Below are positions 1 through 7,083 of a stretch of 14,574 bases of DNA, in pieces. The stretch's first letter is position 1, and each line of letters opens with the position of its first letter. The notes beneath the pieces are model-generated. The model did not search any database. It saw only the letters and a list, made by a program, of their open reading frames with translations, and was not told where the DNA came from. Source of the stretch: an uncultured Sutterella sp. (GTDB lineage Bacteria > Pseudomonadota > Gammaproteobacteria > Burkholderiales > Burkholderiaceae_F); the NCBI GenBank assembly GCA_900770335.1, contig CAAGKD010000163.1, positions 1-14,574 on the forward strand, in the 5' to 3' direction. The position numbers and the translations under genes were made by a program.

Positions 1-390
1 GCGCGCTTCGTGCGAATCGTCTCGCGCGAGCGCCTCGCCGACGCCTTTGAGGCGGCGCTCCCTGCGGATGCGGACGCCGAGGCGCGCGCGCATGCGCGCT
101 CAAAAGCGCAGAAGGGCGAGTGCCTCATCGCCGTCGTGGGCCTCAAGCCCGGAGAGGACGCCCGCGAGGCGATGGAGCTGCGGCTCGCCCAGGGCGGCGC
201 GCTCGCAAACTTTCTGAACGCGCTCTTTGCGGCGGGCTTCGCCGCGAAGACGGTCTCGGCACGCAGCCTCGAGGCCGAGGGACTGCTTGATCCCGCGCGC
301 GAGGAGCTCCTCTGCTTCATCCTCTGCGGAACGCCCGTCGCGCCGGCCAAGCCCCGCGCAGAGGCCGCGCCCCTGCTCTCGGACTGGTGA
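1..390 (+). CDS. Nitroreductase-like protein, C-terminal part (5' end outside window)
   Basis: The reading frame is open from base 1 to a TGA at 388-390, giving 129 residues with no convincing start, so the gene begins upstream of the window. The fragment resembles the C-terminal half of FMN-dependent nitroreductase-fold proteins (the YdjA/NfsB superfamily). A hydrophobic strand (CLIAVVGL) is followed by a helix rich in small residues (GGALANFLNALFAAGF), then by AKTVSARSL, and near the end by LLCFILCGTP, which matches the usual 'vGflylGtP' strand of the family. Such enzymes reduce nitro groups, quinones or flavins with NAD(P)H in the cytoplasm; the substrate cannot be told. The FMN-binding N-terminal motifs are not in view. 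The stop lies one base from the stop of the convergent DUF72 gene, with no terminator hairpin between them. The family call is moderately sure; the exact subfamily is open. Confidence 0.65.
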   Translation, partial: ARFVRIVSRERLADAFEAALPADADAEARAHARSKAQKGECLIAVVGLKPGEDAREAMELRLAQGGALANFLNALFAAGFAAKTVSARSLEAEGLLDPAREELLCFILCGTPVAPAKPRAEAAPLLSDW

Positions 391-391
391 G

Positions 392-1483
392 TCAGCTCCG
401 GCGGAGCGGCCTGTCCGCCTCGAGGATGCGGTCCGTGATCTCGGCGATGCACCGCACCGTCACGGGCGCGCAGCCCTCGGCCTTGTTGTTGACGGCGAGA
501 AAGCTCTCCACGCCGCTTCGCGCGGCGCGGGCGATGAGCGAGGCGATGAGCGCGCGCGTCGCAGGATCGGCCGCGCGTATAGCGTCATAGGGCGCCCAGG
601 CGGTCTTCGCCGTGTCGTAGAACTGGTGCGCCGCGAGCGACCAGCGCACGACGAGGGGCCCGGTCAGGCGCCAGGCGGCGTTCTCGCCGCTCCTTCCGAC
701 GAGCCGCCCGTCAACCGTCTCCATGCTCTCGGGCGCGTCGCAGCACCGCAGCGCCTCGGTCTGCCGGCGGATGCCGGGCATTGCCGGGTGAAGCCCCACC
801 ACGGGCCTCACGTTCGTCTCCCTCAGGCGCCGCATCATCCGGGGCGTGAGGAGCTCGTAGTTGCGGAACTCCGCCGCGAGAAGGAGTCCGTCCGCGGGGG
901 CACGCAGCGCCTCGAGGAAGGCCCCGATCCGCTCGATGAGCGCGACGCGCTCCTCGAGCGATCTGAGCGCGCTGTGCGGCAGGGGCGAGAACTGCAGCAC
1001 GAGCGGCCCCGCCCGGCGTCCGAGACCGAGCCGAACGGGCCCGAGGAACCGCTCGACCGCCGCATGGGGATCGAGGAAGCGCGGGTTGACGCCCGTCGGA
1101 ACGCCCCGGTCATTGCGCAGCAGGGGATCGGTGACCTCGCGGGGCGCCTTCACGATGAAGCGGAAGTCCTCGGGGACCTGCGCGGCGAAGTCCGCGAACT
1201 CGCGCTGCGTGAGCGGCCGGTAGAAGTTCCTGTCCAGCCCGACCGTTCTCAGGATGGGCGAGGCGGCGTAGGCCTTGAGCCCTTCGGAGGCGAGGCGCTT
1301 CAAGCCGCTGCCGCGGCTCCAGACGATTCCGCGCCAGCCTGGGAAATTCCAGGTCGAGGTTCCCAGGCGGATCGAGCGCGGCAGACGCGCGGCGAGCCGC
1401 CGCAGCGCCTCATCGGCGGGCTGCGGCGTGACGGGCGCCTCCTCGGGCGGCGCATCCTCAAAAAGCGCGGCGGACTCGATCAT
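392..1483 (-). CDS. DUF72 (YecE-like) family protein
   Basis: A protein of 363 residues. The start at 1483 is chosen because GGAGGT sits five bases upstream, while an in-frame ATG at 1537 has no such support. DUF72 landmarks are in order: GTSTWNFPGW (41-50), the 'EinstFY'-like VGLDRNFYRP (81-90), FRFIVKAPREVT (107-118), LVLQFSPLP (161-169), AAEFRNYE (203-210) and a strongly conserved FLAVNNKAEGCAP near the end (328-340). The family adopts a TIM-barrel fold; its biochemical role is not firmly established. About 38 residues, acidic and Pro/Ala-rich, precede the barrel and are probably disordered. No signal peptide is seen, so it is likely cytoplasmic. The gene is convergent with the nitroreductase-like gene and divergent from the response regulator. 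Family assignment is secure, function unknown. Confidence 0.88.
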   Translation of the reverse strand: MIESAALFEDAPPEEAPVTPQPADEALRRLAARLPRSIRLGTSTWNFPGWRGIVWSRGSGLKRLASEGLKAYAASPILRTVGLDRNFYRPLTQREFADFAAQVPEDFRFIVKAPREVTDPLLRNDRGVPTGVNPRFLDPHAAVERFLGPVRLGLGRRAGPLVLQFSPLPHSALRSLEERVALIERIGAFLEALRAPADGLLLAAEFRNYELLTPRMMRRLRETNVRPVVGLHPAMPGIRRQTEALRCCDAPESMETVDGRLVGRSGENAAWRLTGPLVVRWSLAAHQFYDTAKTAWAPYDAIRAADPATRALIASLIARAARSGVESFLAVNNKAEGCAPVTVRCIAEITDRILEADRPLRRS

Positions 1484-1668
1484 GCATGACCTCCGTTTTG
1501 ATCCGCATCGGACCGTTTCGTCCCGGCCGGATCCCACGGGCGTGCCTTCGCGCCCGACGGGCCGGACTTTCCCGAAGAATAGCGGCTGGCGGGCCCGGAC
1601 AGTTACAATTTCCCGCGGTCCGGGTGAAAGCCCCCGATTTTCTCCAACGTCCTCATTTCTCCCCGAGC

Positions 1669-2388
1669 ATGTCCGAATCCTTCGATGCGCCCCTCTCTTC
1701 CGGCGGCGCCGCCGCGCCCGAGCGCACGGGCCTCGTCTGGGTGGTCGACGACGACGACGTCCGGGAGTCGCTCTCCTTCGCCCTGCGTCCGCGCTTCGAG
1801 ATCGAGACCTTCCCCTCGCTCGCCGCGTTCCTCAAGGGCGCGGACGTCTCGACGCCGGGGTGCCTCGTCATCGCGGACAGCATGGCTGCCATCGGCTCGC
1901 GCACGGTGCTCGAGGAGCTTGCGCAGCTCAAGAGCCCCGTCTCCGTGGTCTTTCTCTCCGAGGAGACGGACGTGCGCACCGCCGTCGAGATGCTGCAGTC
2001 GGGCGCGGTGAGCGTGCTCGAGAAGCCCGTCGACCCCGAGGAGCTCTCCCGCGACGTCGAGCGCGCGCTCGAGCGCTCCACGCGCCTCGAGCGCCGCTAC
2101 CGGCTCGGCGCGCTCTTCGAGTCGCTCTCGCGGCGCGAGCGGCAGATCTTCGTGCTCGTCTGCCAGGGGCTGAAGAACTGCGACATCGCCATGCTGCTCA
2201 AGCTCTCGCAGCGCACGGTCGAAGTGCACCGCGCGCACATCAACCGCAAGCTCGGAAACGCCGCTCCGATCCGGCTCCTCTACGAGCTTGCACAGACCTC
2301 CAGGGACAACATCATCGAGGCGCCCTTCGACGACCTTGACGTCGACGCGATCCGCGAGGCGATCTCGAGCGAGACGCCCGCCGCCTGA
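1669..2388 (+). CDS. FixJ/LuxR-type response regulator with altered receiver site
   Basis: A two-domain transcription regulator of 239 residues. The receiver domain covers about 22-135: VVDDDD (25-30) supplies the acidic pocket, S97 sits at the usual Thr/Ser switch position and K119 in the EKPV motif is conserved. A LuxR-type helix-turn-helix lies at about 152-210, with LSRRERQI and the recognition region SQRTVEVHRAHINRKLG. In FixJ relatives the phosphoacceptor is the Asp of 'CLVLDVRMPG'; here the aligned stretch is CLVIADSMAA, so Ala69 stands at that site and Asp70 is one residue later. This may make it phosphorylation-independent or shift the acceptor. The ATG at 1669 fits the domain boundary; the frame stays open upstream to 1486 but without homology. 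No histidine kinase is nearby, so it is an orphan here. A possible -10 (TACAAT, 1604-1609) precedes it. Its targets are unknown. Confidence 0.85.
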   Translation: MSESFDAPLSSGGAAAPERTGLVWVVDDDDVRESLSFALRPRFEIETFPSLAAFLKGADVSTPGCLVIADSMAAIGSRTVLEELAQLKSPVSVVFLSEETDVRTAVEMLQSGAVSVLEKPVDPEELSRDVERALERSTRLERRYRLGALFESLSRRERQIFVLVCQGLKNCDIAMLLKLSQRTVEVHRAHINRKLGNAAPIRLLYELAQTSRDNIIEAPFDDLDVDAIREAISSETPAA

Positions 2389-2411
2389 GCGCCGCCCGGC
2401 CTTTCGCGCAA

Positions 2412-2445
2412 GACGCCCGGCCTTCCGTTCGAAGAGCCGGGCGTC
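2412..2445 (+). terminator. Hairpin between convergent genes
   Basis: A perfect 10-bp stem (GACGCCCGGC at 2412-2421, GCCGGGCGTC at 2436-2445) is extended by a CTTC/GAAG inner stem after one bulged base. It lies 23 bases after the response regulator stop. The following TTCATTT is only a weak U-tract on the plus strand. It may serve as a terminator for this gene and, with less support, for the convergent Spy-like gene whose stop is at 2483. Confidence 0.6.
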
Positions 2446-2482
2446 GTTCATTTCTGAGCGGCCGTCAGCGATGCGTCATCGG

Positions 2483-3070
2483 TCACTTGCGCAGCCCCGG
2501 GCCGCCCATCGGGCACTGGCCGCCAAGCGTCATGCCCGACCCCGTCGCGCCCGCCATGGGAGCGCCGTGCGGTCCCATGCCGCGCATGCCGTGGCCGGCG
2601 TGCTGGAGCTCAAAGCTTTCGAGCACGTACTTCTGCTCGGGACCGAAGGCCTTGAGGAGCTCGGCGCGCGCCTCGACGACCTTTGCGAGAAGATCGGCGC
2701 GGACGCGGGCGACCTGCGCGCGGCGCTCGAAGCGCGTCTGCATGTCGACGGCAGGCTTGTCGAACTCGACGCCGGGCATCGCGTCAAGCGCGATGCGCGC
2801 GTCCACGTAGGCCTTCCAAGCGCCCTCCTGCTCGGGGCGGAGCGTCAGGATGCGGCCGATCGCCTCCCAGCCGGCCTGCCGCATCTCGGCGGCGCGGGCG
2901 CCCGGCGCCGCGTCAGACCCGCCGCGCGGCCCCTGCAGGGCCGACATGCCCGGGCAGGGGGCGCCGCACTGCGCGTCCCCGTGATGCCAGGGGGCGGCGA
3001 CAGCGACGCCGCCGATGCAAAGGGCGCCGAGCGCGGCGAGGGAGGCGGCGATGCGGGTGGTCTTTTTCAT
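2483..3070 (-). CDS. Secreted Spy/CpxP-like (LTxxQ) small protein
   Basis: A protein of 195 residues starting at 3070, where AAGGAG lies eight bases upstream. The first 26 residues form a clear signal peptide (MKKTTRIAAS, a hydrophobic core, then VAVAA before PWHH), so the protein is predicted to be periplasmic. The mature part is mostly helical and charged. It carries LTLRPEQEGAW (76-85) and a second FGPEQK (142-147), the LTxxQ-type signature of Spy/CpxP envelope-stress chaperones. The ends are unusual: the mature N-terminus has HH and two Cys (35, 39), and the C-terminal 40 residues are rich in Gly and Met with several His and one Cys (186), a composition often linked to copper or other soft-metal binding. 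The gene is monocistronic and convergent with the response regulator gene. Family placement is likely; chaperone or metal function is inference. Confidence 0.72.
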   Translation of the reverse strand: MKKTTRIAASLAALGALCIGGVAVAAPWHHGDAQCGAPCPGMSALQGPRGGSDAAPGARAAEMRQAGWEAIGRILTLRPEQEGAWKAYVDARIALDAMPGVEFDKPAVDMQTRFERRAQVARVRADLLAKVVEARAELLKAFGPEQKYVLESFELQHAGHGMRGMGPHGAPMAGATGSGMTLGGQCPMGGPGLRK

Positions 3071-3535
3071 TTTCTCTCTCCTTCGAGTCCGGTCCTCGCC
3101 CGCCCGGAGCCGGGCCTTCGGCCCCTCGTGGGATGACGTCCTCCGACTCGATCGTTGTGATCGGCAAGATCTGATTCGCTTCGAATTCCGTGCGCCGGAA
3201 GGCTTTCCCTCCGCGCCTCGGACAAGCGTCAATTTAGGGCCGCAAGGCTGAGCGGTTCCTTAGCGGCCCCGGGGGGCTGTCAGAAGATGTTGCTGCGCCC
3301 CCCGAGCCCGGCCGCCCCTGTGGGAACCGGGGCCGGCGCCCCTCTTCCTGGCGCCGACGGCAGGGCGCGAACGTCCGTCCCCAAGGGCTTCGCGCCGCCC
3401 CGGGACCTGCCTAGAACCTTGGCAAAAGGGGCCTGCCGGATCGTCCGGAGAGCCCCTTTCGCGGCGAAGCCCGCCCGAGATTTTGCTTACAGGTGTTTCC
3501 GCTTTCGCAACGAATGCGCCGCCGCCCTTGCGGAC
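3071..3535. other. Non-coding gap between the Spy-like gene and assT
   Basis: These 465 bases hold no open frame with recognisable protein features. They should contain the promoter of the Spy-like gene and the 3' end of the assT transcript. A TTGACG is visible on the minus strand (3226-3231), but I find no good -10 at the right distance. Several short GC-rich inverted repeats occur, for example GGCGCC around a nine-base loop at about 3336-3356, besides the better terminator-like hairpin listed separately. Confidence 0.6.
3424..3459 (-). terminator. assT: Terminator-like hairpin downstream of assT
   Basis: Read on the minus strand, AAAGGGGC (from 3459) pairs with GCCCCTTT (to 3425), with an inner CCGGA/TCCGG stem. 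The 3' arm runs into TTTT (3427-3424). It lies 77 bases past the assT stop codon, the right place for intrinsic termination. The stem is interrupted by an internal loop, so its strength is uncertain. Confidence 0.55.
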
Positions 3536-5356
3536 TTACGGACGGAAGGCCTTGCCGAGGTCGATCGGCAGCGCGCGGTAGCCCATCGAGCCGCGGATGC
3601 GCATCTCAAAGACCGGCTCGGTTCCGCCGCGGCGGAACTCCGTGAGCACAGGGTTGACGCCCTTGCCGTCCTGAACGCCGACCGAGGCCCAGTAGACGAC
3701 AAGCGAATCCTTGTCGGCCTGATACTCGACCGAGGAGGTGATGGCGCTGTAGAGCTCGTGGCCGCGCTCCTTGCCGTAGCTCCAGACCTGCTCGACGGTG
3801 CCCTTGCGCTCGTCGATGCGGTACATCACCGCGCGGCTGTACTTGTCCTTCGGGTTCTCTGGCTGCGTGAGGCCGCGCCCGTCGCCGTTGTCAAAGACCG
3901 TGAGCATCGTGACGCCCGGCTCGGAGAGCTCGCGCGCCTTCCAGGCCGTGTGCTGCGTCCAGGTCCAGTCGAAGCCCCCCTCGCACCGGCCGATGCGGCA
4001 GGCGAGGGGCCTGCCCTCATGGTCGACGGGCGTGAGGACCTTGTCGCGAAGCTTGCCGCTCCAGCCGTTGGGCGCGCCGAGGATCCACTTCACCTCCTTG
4101 TCGCGGCCGATCTTGACGACCGCGGACTGGTGGCGCGAGCTGATGATGATCGAGTCGTCCGCCTCGTCGTGGTCGACCGAGTTGACGTGCGCCCAGTTGC
4201 GCCCCGCGCCCGTGCCGGAGATGTCCCCGAAGGCCTGTCGCGCCTCGAGGCGGGCGAGCTGCTCGGCCGAGAGCGTCTTGCCGCTCTGCGAGAGGTCGAC
4301 GTTGAGGCACACCGCGCCCTGGTCGATCGACTTGATCACGATCGCGCGGTTGGGGTCGAGGATCTCGTAGAGCTTCCAGTCGTCGACGACGCGGCCGCTC
4401 GCATCCACTTCGGCGACGATGTCGCGCACCGTGCGCACGTGCGTGCCGTCGGCGCGCTTCATGTCGGCCGAGGCGACGCGCAGGAAGTAGTGTCCGTCCG
4501 CCGCGGGCTTCATCGCGTGGCTGAAGTCGGCGTAGCCGTCAGGCAGCGGCCGGCTGAAGATCTCCCGCCCGAGGAGGTCGTACTTCACGTAGCGCTGCCC
4601 GTACCCCCAGGAGAGGGCGCCGTCGTCGTTCTGATGGAAGCCCATCATGATGCCGGCGCGGGTGAGGCTCCTCGGGTCATAGATCGGCGCGGGCTGGAGG
4701 TACCAGCGCACCTCGCCCTTCGTGTCGACGACGGCGTTCTGCGGATAGTTGTTCCATTGCAGCGCTCCGCCCGTGGGGTTGTTCCAGACGGCGCGACTGC
4801 CCTTGGGCGAGGGCGGCAGGAGGTTGTTGATGAGGTAGAGCCGGTCGGCGAACTCCGCGGGCGCCTCGCGCACGACCTCCGTGTCGAAGGTCTTCACGGG
4901 CCGCCCGTGCGACCAGGCCGGATCGAGGTAGACGGGCGGCGTCCAGATCCGATAGGTCTCCTTGCGCTCGACGGGCCCCTCGGTCGTGCGCTTCGTCCAC
5001 GTCACCTCGACCGTGTTGAGGTGCTCCGCGTAGAGGCCGAAGACAGGGATGCCGCCGTAGGTGCGCAGCGACACCGGACCCACGTCATAGGCGACGTCGA
5101 TGCCGCCGGGCTTGCCGACCACGCGCACGCGCGCCTTCTCGAGCGTCTCGCCCCCGTTGCGGATGATCGCCGTGAGCGGAGCGATGTCGTAGGGGTTGAC
5201 GACGACCTCTCCGAGCTCGCCCTGGCGCTGGAACTCAACCGCGGTGCCGCTCGGGCCCCCGACGGCCGAGGCCTCGGGCGGCATGACGAGGCAGAGCGCG
5301 GCGACGGCTCCGAGCGCGGCCGTGACGAGCGGCCGCAGCGTGTTCTTCCCTTGCAT
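3536..5356 (-). CDS. assT: Periplasmic arylsulfate sulfotransferase (AssT)
   Basis: A protein of 606 residues, close to the usual AssT length. Enzymes of this family move sulfate from a phenolic sulfate ester directly to another phenol through a sulfohistidine, without PAPS, in the periplasm. An N-terminal signal peptide ends near ASA (29-31). By spacing against the uropathogenic E. coli enzyme (His252, His356, Arg374, His436) I place His280 (FSHAMKP), His390 (NWAHVNSVDHD), Arg408 (SSRHQSAVV) and the nucleophile His469 (TWTQHTAW); the His280 match is the least certain. Cys453 and Cys458 precede the nucleophile, like the disulfide of the E. coli protein. The start at 5356 has AAGGAG eight bases upstream. 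No dsbL/dsbI pair, usual partners in E. coli, is present. The gene is divergent from purB. The call is firm; the natural substrates are unknown. Confidence 0.95.
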   Translation of the reverse strand: MQGKNTLRPLVTAALGAVAALCLVMPPEASAVGGPSGTAVEFQRQGELGEVVVNPYDIAPLTAIIRNGGETLEKARVRVVGKPGGIDVAYDVGPVSLRTYGGIPVFGLYAEHLNTVEVTWTKRTTEGPVERKETYRIWTPPVYLDPAWSHGRPVKTFDTEVVREAPAEFADRLYLINNLLPPSPKGSRAVWNNPTGGALQWNNYPQNAVVDTKGEVRWYLQPAPIYDPRSLTRAGIMMGFHQNDDGALSWGYGQRYVKYDLLGREIFSRPLPDGYADFSHAMKPAADGHYFLRVASADMKRADGTHVRTVRDIVAEVDASGRVVDDWKLYEILDPNRAIVIKSIDQGAVCLNVDLSQSGKTLSAEQLARLEARQAFGDISGTGAGRNWAHVNSVDHDEADDSIIISSRHQSAVVKIGRDKEVKWILGAPNGWSGKLRDKVLTPVDHEGRPLACRIGRCEGGFDWTWTQHTAWKARELSEPGVTMLTVFDNGDGRGLTQPENPKDKYSRAVMYRIDERKGTVEQVWSYGKERGHELYSAITSSVEYQADKDSLVVYWASVGVQDGKGVNPVLTEFRRGGTEPVFEMRIRGSMGYRALPIDLGKAFRP

Positions 5357-5603
5357 GATGAGTCTCCTTGTGCTGCCGGGCGCATGCCCGTCCCTTCCCG
5401 AGCGCCGCCCGGGCGGGCGGCCGGCGTCTTCGGTTCTTCGGTCATTATCAGCGCTCGTTCGGCGCGCAGGCTGAAGCCACGCTTAAAACTCCCTCGCCCC
5501 TGCGGGATGATCCGGAAAACGCCCTGCGATAGAATCGCGTGATTTTCCGATGACCGGCCGCTCTTCGAGCGGCCCGAAACCCTCTAGATCGAGATATTTC
5601 GCC

Positions 5604-6971
5604 ATGGTGCTTGATCCTCTCACCGCCCTTTCCCCGCTCGACGGCCGCTACTCCCGCCAGTGCGATCCCCTTCGCGGGATCTTCTCCGAGCACGCCTTCA
5701 TGAACGCGCGCGTGCGCGTTGAGGTCGAATGGCTGATCGCGCTCTCCGAGGCGGGCTTCGCGGAGCTGCCCCACCTCTCGGACCACGGCAAGGCCTTCCT
5801 GCGCGGACTCGCGGAGAACTTCTCCCTCGAGGACTGCGCCGCCGTCAAGGAGATCGAGAAGACCACCAATCATGACGTCAAGGCCGTCGAGTACTGGATC
5901 AAGAGCCAGGTCGCCCACGACGAGGAACTGCGCACCGCCGCTGAGTTCGTGCACTTCGCCTGCACGTCCGAGGACATCAACAACACGAGCCACGCCCTGA
6001 TGCTCATGCGCGGCCGCGACGAGCTCGTCAAGTTCCTGCGCAGGCTCCACGGCGTCATCGCCGGCTACGCCCACGCCTGGGCCGACATCTCCATGCTCTC
6101 GCGCACCCACGGCCAGACGGCCTCCCCGACGACGGTCGGCAAGGAGTTCGCGAACGTCGCCGTGCGCCTGCTGCGCGTGATCGAGGCGATCGAGGGCGTG
6201 AAGATCTACGCCAAGATGAACGGCGCCGTGGGCAACTACAACGCCCACCTCATCGCCTACCCGGACTTCGACTGGGAGTCCTTCTCGCGCAAAGTCGTCG
6301 AGGAGCGCCTCGGGGCCACGTTCAACACGCACACGATCCAGATCGAGCCGCATGACTACATGGCCGAGCTCTTCATGCAGATCGAGCGCGCCAACACGAT
6401 CCTCATCGACTTCGACCGCGACGTCTGGGGCTACATCTCCATGCACTTCTTCCGCCAGAAGCTCAAGGAGGGCGAGGTCGGCTCCTCGACGATGCCGCAC
6501 AAGGTCAATCCGATCGACTTCGAGAACTCCGAGGGCAACCTCGGACTGGCGAACGCGGTCCTCGGCCACCTCGCCGGCAAGCTCCCGGTCTCCCGCTGGC
6601 AGCGCGACCTCACGGACTCGACGGTCCTGCGCAACCTGGGCGTCGCCTTCGGCTACTCCTTCGTCGGCTACGGCGCCCTCGAGCGCGGCCTCGGCAAGCT
6701 CCAGGTCAACGAGGCGACGATCGCCCGCGACCTCGACGCCGCCTGGGAGGTCCTCGCCGAGGCCGTCCAGACCGTCATGCGCCGCTACGGCGTGCCGCAC
6801 CCCTACGAGCAGCTCAAGGCGCTCACCCGCGGCAAGGACGGCATCAACGAGACGACGATCCGCACCTTCATCGAGGGCCTCGATATCCCCGCGGACGCCA
6901 AGGCCCGCCTGATGGAGCTCACCCCCGCCACCTACATCGGCAAGGCCCGCGAGCTCGCCCGCCGCTGCTGA
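5604..6971 (+). CDS. purB: Adenylosuccinate lyase
   Basis: A 455-residue cytoplasmic enzyme of purine synthesis. It removes fumarate from SAICAR in the IMP pathway and from adenylosuccinate on the way to AMP. The start at 5604 gives MVLDPLTALSPLDGRY, which aligns with the E. coli PurB N-terminus; a frame-open ATG at 5550 would add 18 unrelated residues. Fumarase/aspartase-superfamily motifs are present: SRTHGQTASP with the general acid/base His169, and GSSTMPHKVNPIDFENSEGN, the mobile catalytic loop with Ser294/Ser295 (293-312). TSEDINNTSH (121-130) is the other active-site segment. Length matches E. coli (456). The ribosome site is weak (GATCGAG region). A plausible -10, TAGAAT at 5530-5535, lies in the 247-base divergent region shared with assT; no PurR box is obvious to me. 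Two hairpins follow the gene. Confidence 0.97.
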   Translation: MVLDPLTALSPLDGRYSRQCDPLRGIFSEHAFMNARVRVEVEWLIALSEAGFAELPHLSDHGKAFLRGLAENFSLEDCAAVKEIEKTTNHDVKAVEYWIKSQVAHDEELRTAAEFVHFACTSEDINNTSHALMLMRGRDELVKFLRRLHGVIAGYAHAWADISMLSRTHGQTASPTTVGKEFANVAVRLLRVIEAIEGVKIYAKMNGAVGNYNAHLIAYPDFDWESFSRKVVEERLGATFNTHTIQIEPHDYMAELFMQIERANTILIDFDRDVWGYISMHFFRQKLKEGEVGSSTMPHKVNPIDFENSEGNLGLANAVLGHLAGKLPVSRWQRDLTDSTVLRNLGVAFGYSFVGYGALERGLGKLQVNEATIARDLDAAWEVLAEAVQTVMRRYGVPHPYEQLKALTRGKDGINETTIRTFIEGLDIPADAKARLMELTPATYIGKARELARRC

Positions 6972-6979
6972 TTTTCCTC

Positions 6980-7018
6980 TGCCGAGCGGGCGTGCGCGTC
7001 GCGCGCGCCCGCTCGGCA
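6980..7018. terminator. purB: First hairpin downstream of purB
   Basis: A perfect 13-bp inverted repeat (6980-6992 with 7006-7018) encloses a 13-base loop that can itself pair (GCGC/GCGC). It begins eight bases after the purB stop. There is no T-tract on either side, so it may protect the 3' end or assist the next hairpin rather than act alone. Confidence 0.55.
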
Positions 7019-7021
7019 AGC

Positions 7022-7064
7022 GACGAAGGGCCGGACTTCCGTCATGGGAGTCCGGCCCTTCGTC
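7022..7064. terminator. Second, 16-bp hairpin between purB and modC
   Basis: A perfect 16-bp inverted repeat (7022-7037 with 7049-7064) has an 11-base loop that may tighten by a few more pairs. On the plus strand it is followed by CTTGTTGCTT, a modest U-tract. It sits between the convergent purB and modC genes, whose stops are at 6971 and 7084, and most likely ends both transcripts. Confidence 0.7.
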
Positions 7065-7083
7065 CTTGTTGCTTCGAACTGCG

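Noticed and set aside
227..1489. Long plus-strand open frame opposite the DUF72 gene
   Set aside because: Its product is Arg/Pro/Ala-rich low-complexity sequence without motifs; the minus strand encodes a clear DUF72 protein. High G+C gives long antisense frames.
3287..5542. 751-codon plus-strand open frame opposite assT
   Set aside because: No recognisable domain and a biased Arg/Val/Asp/Leu composition; it is the antisense of a well-supported AssT gene.
5448..7019. Long minus-strand frame opposite purB
   Set aside because: Antisense of purB with repetitive Gly/Val/Asp/Leu composition and no domain.
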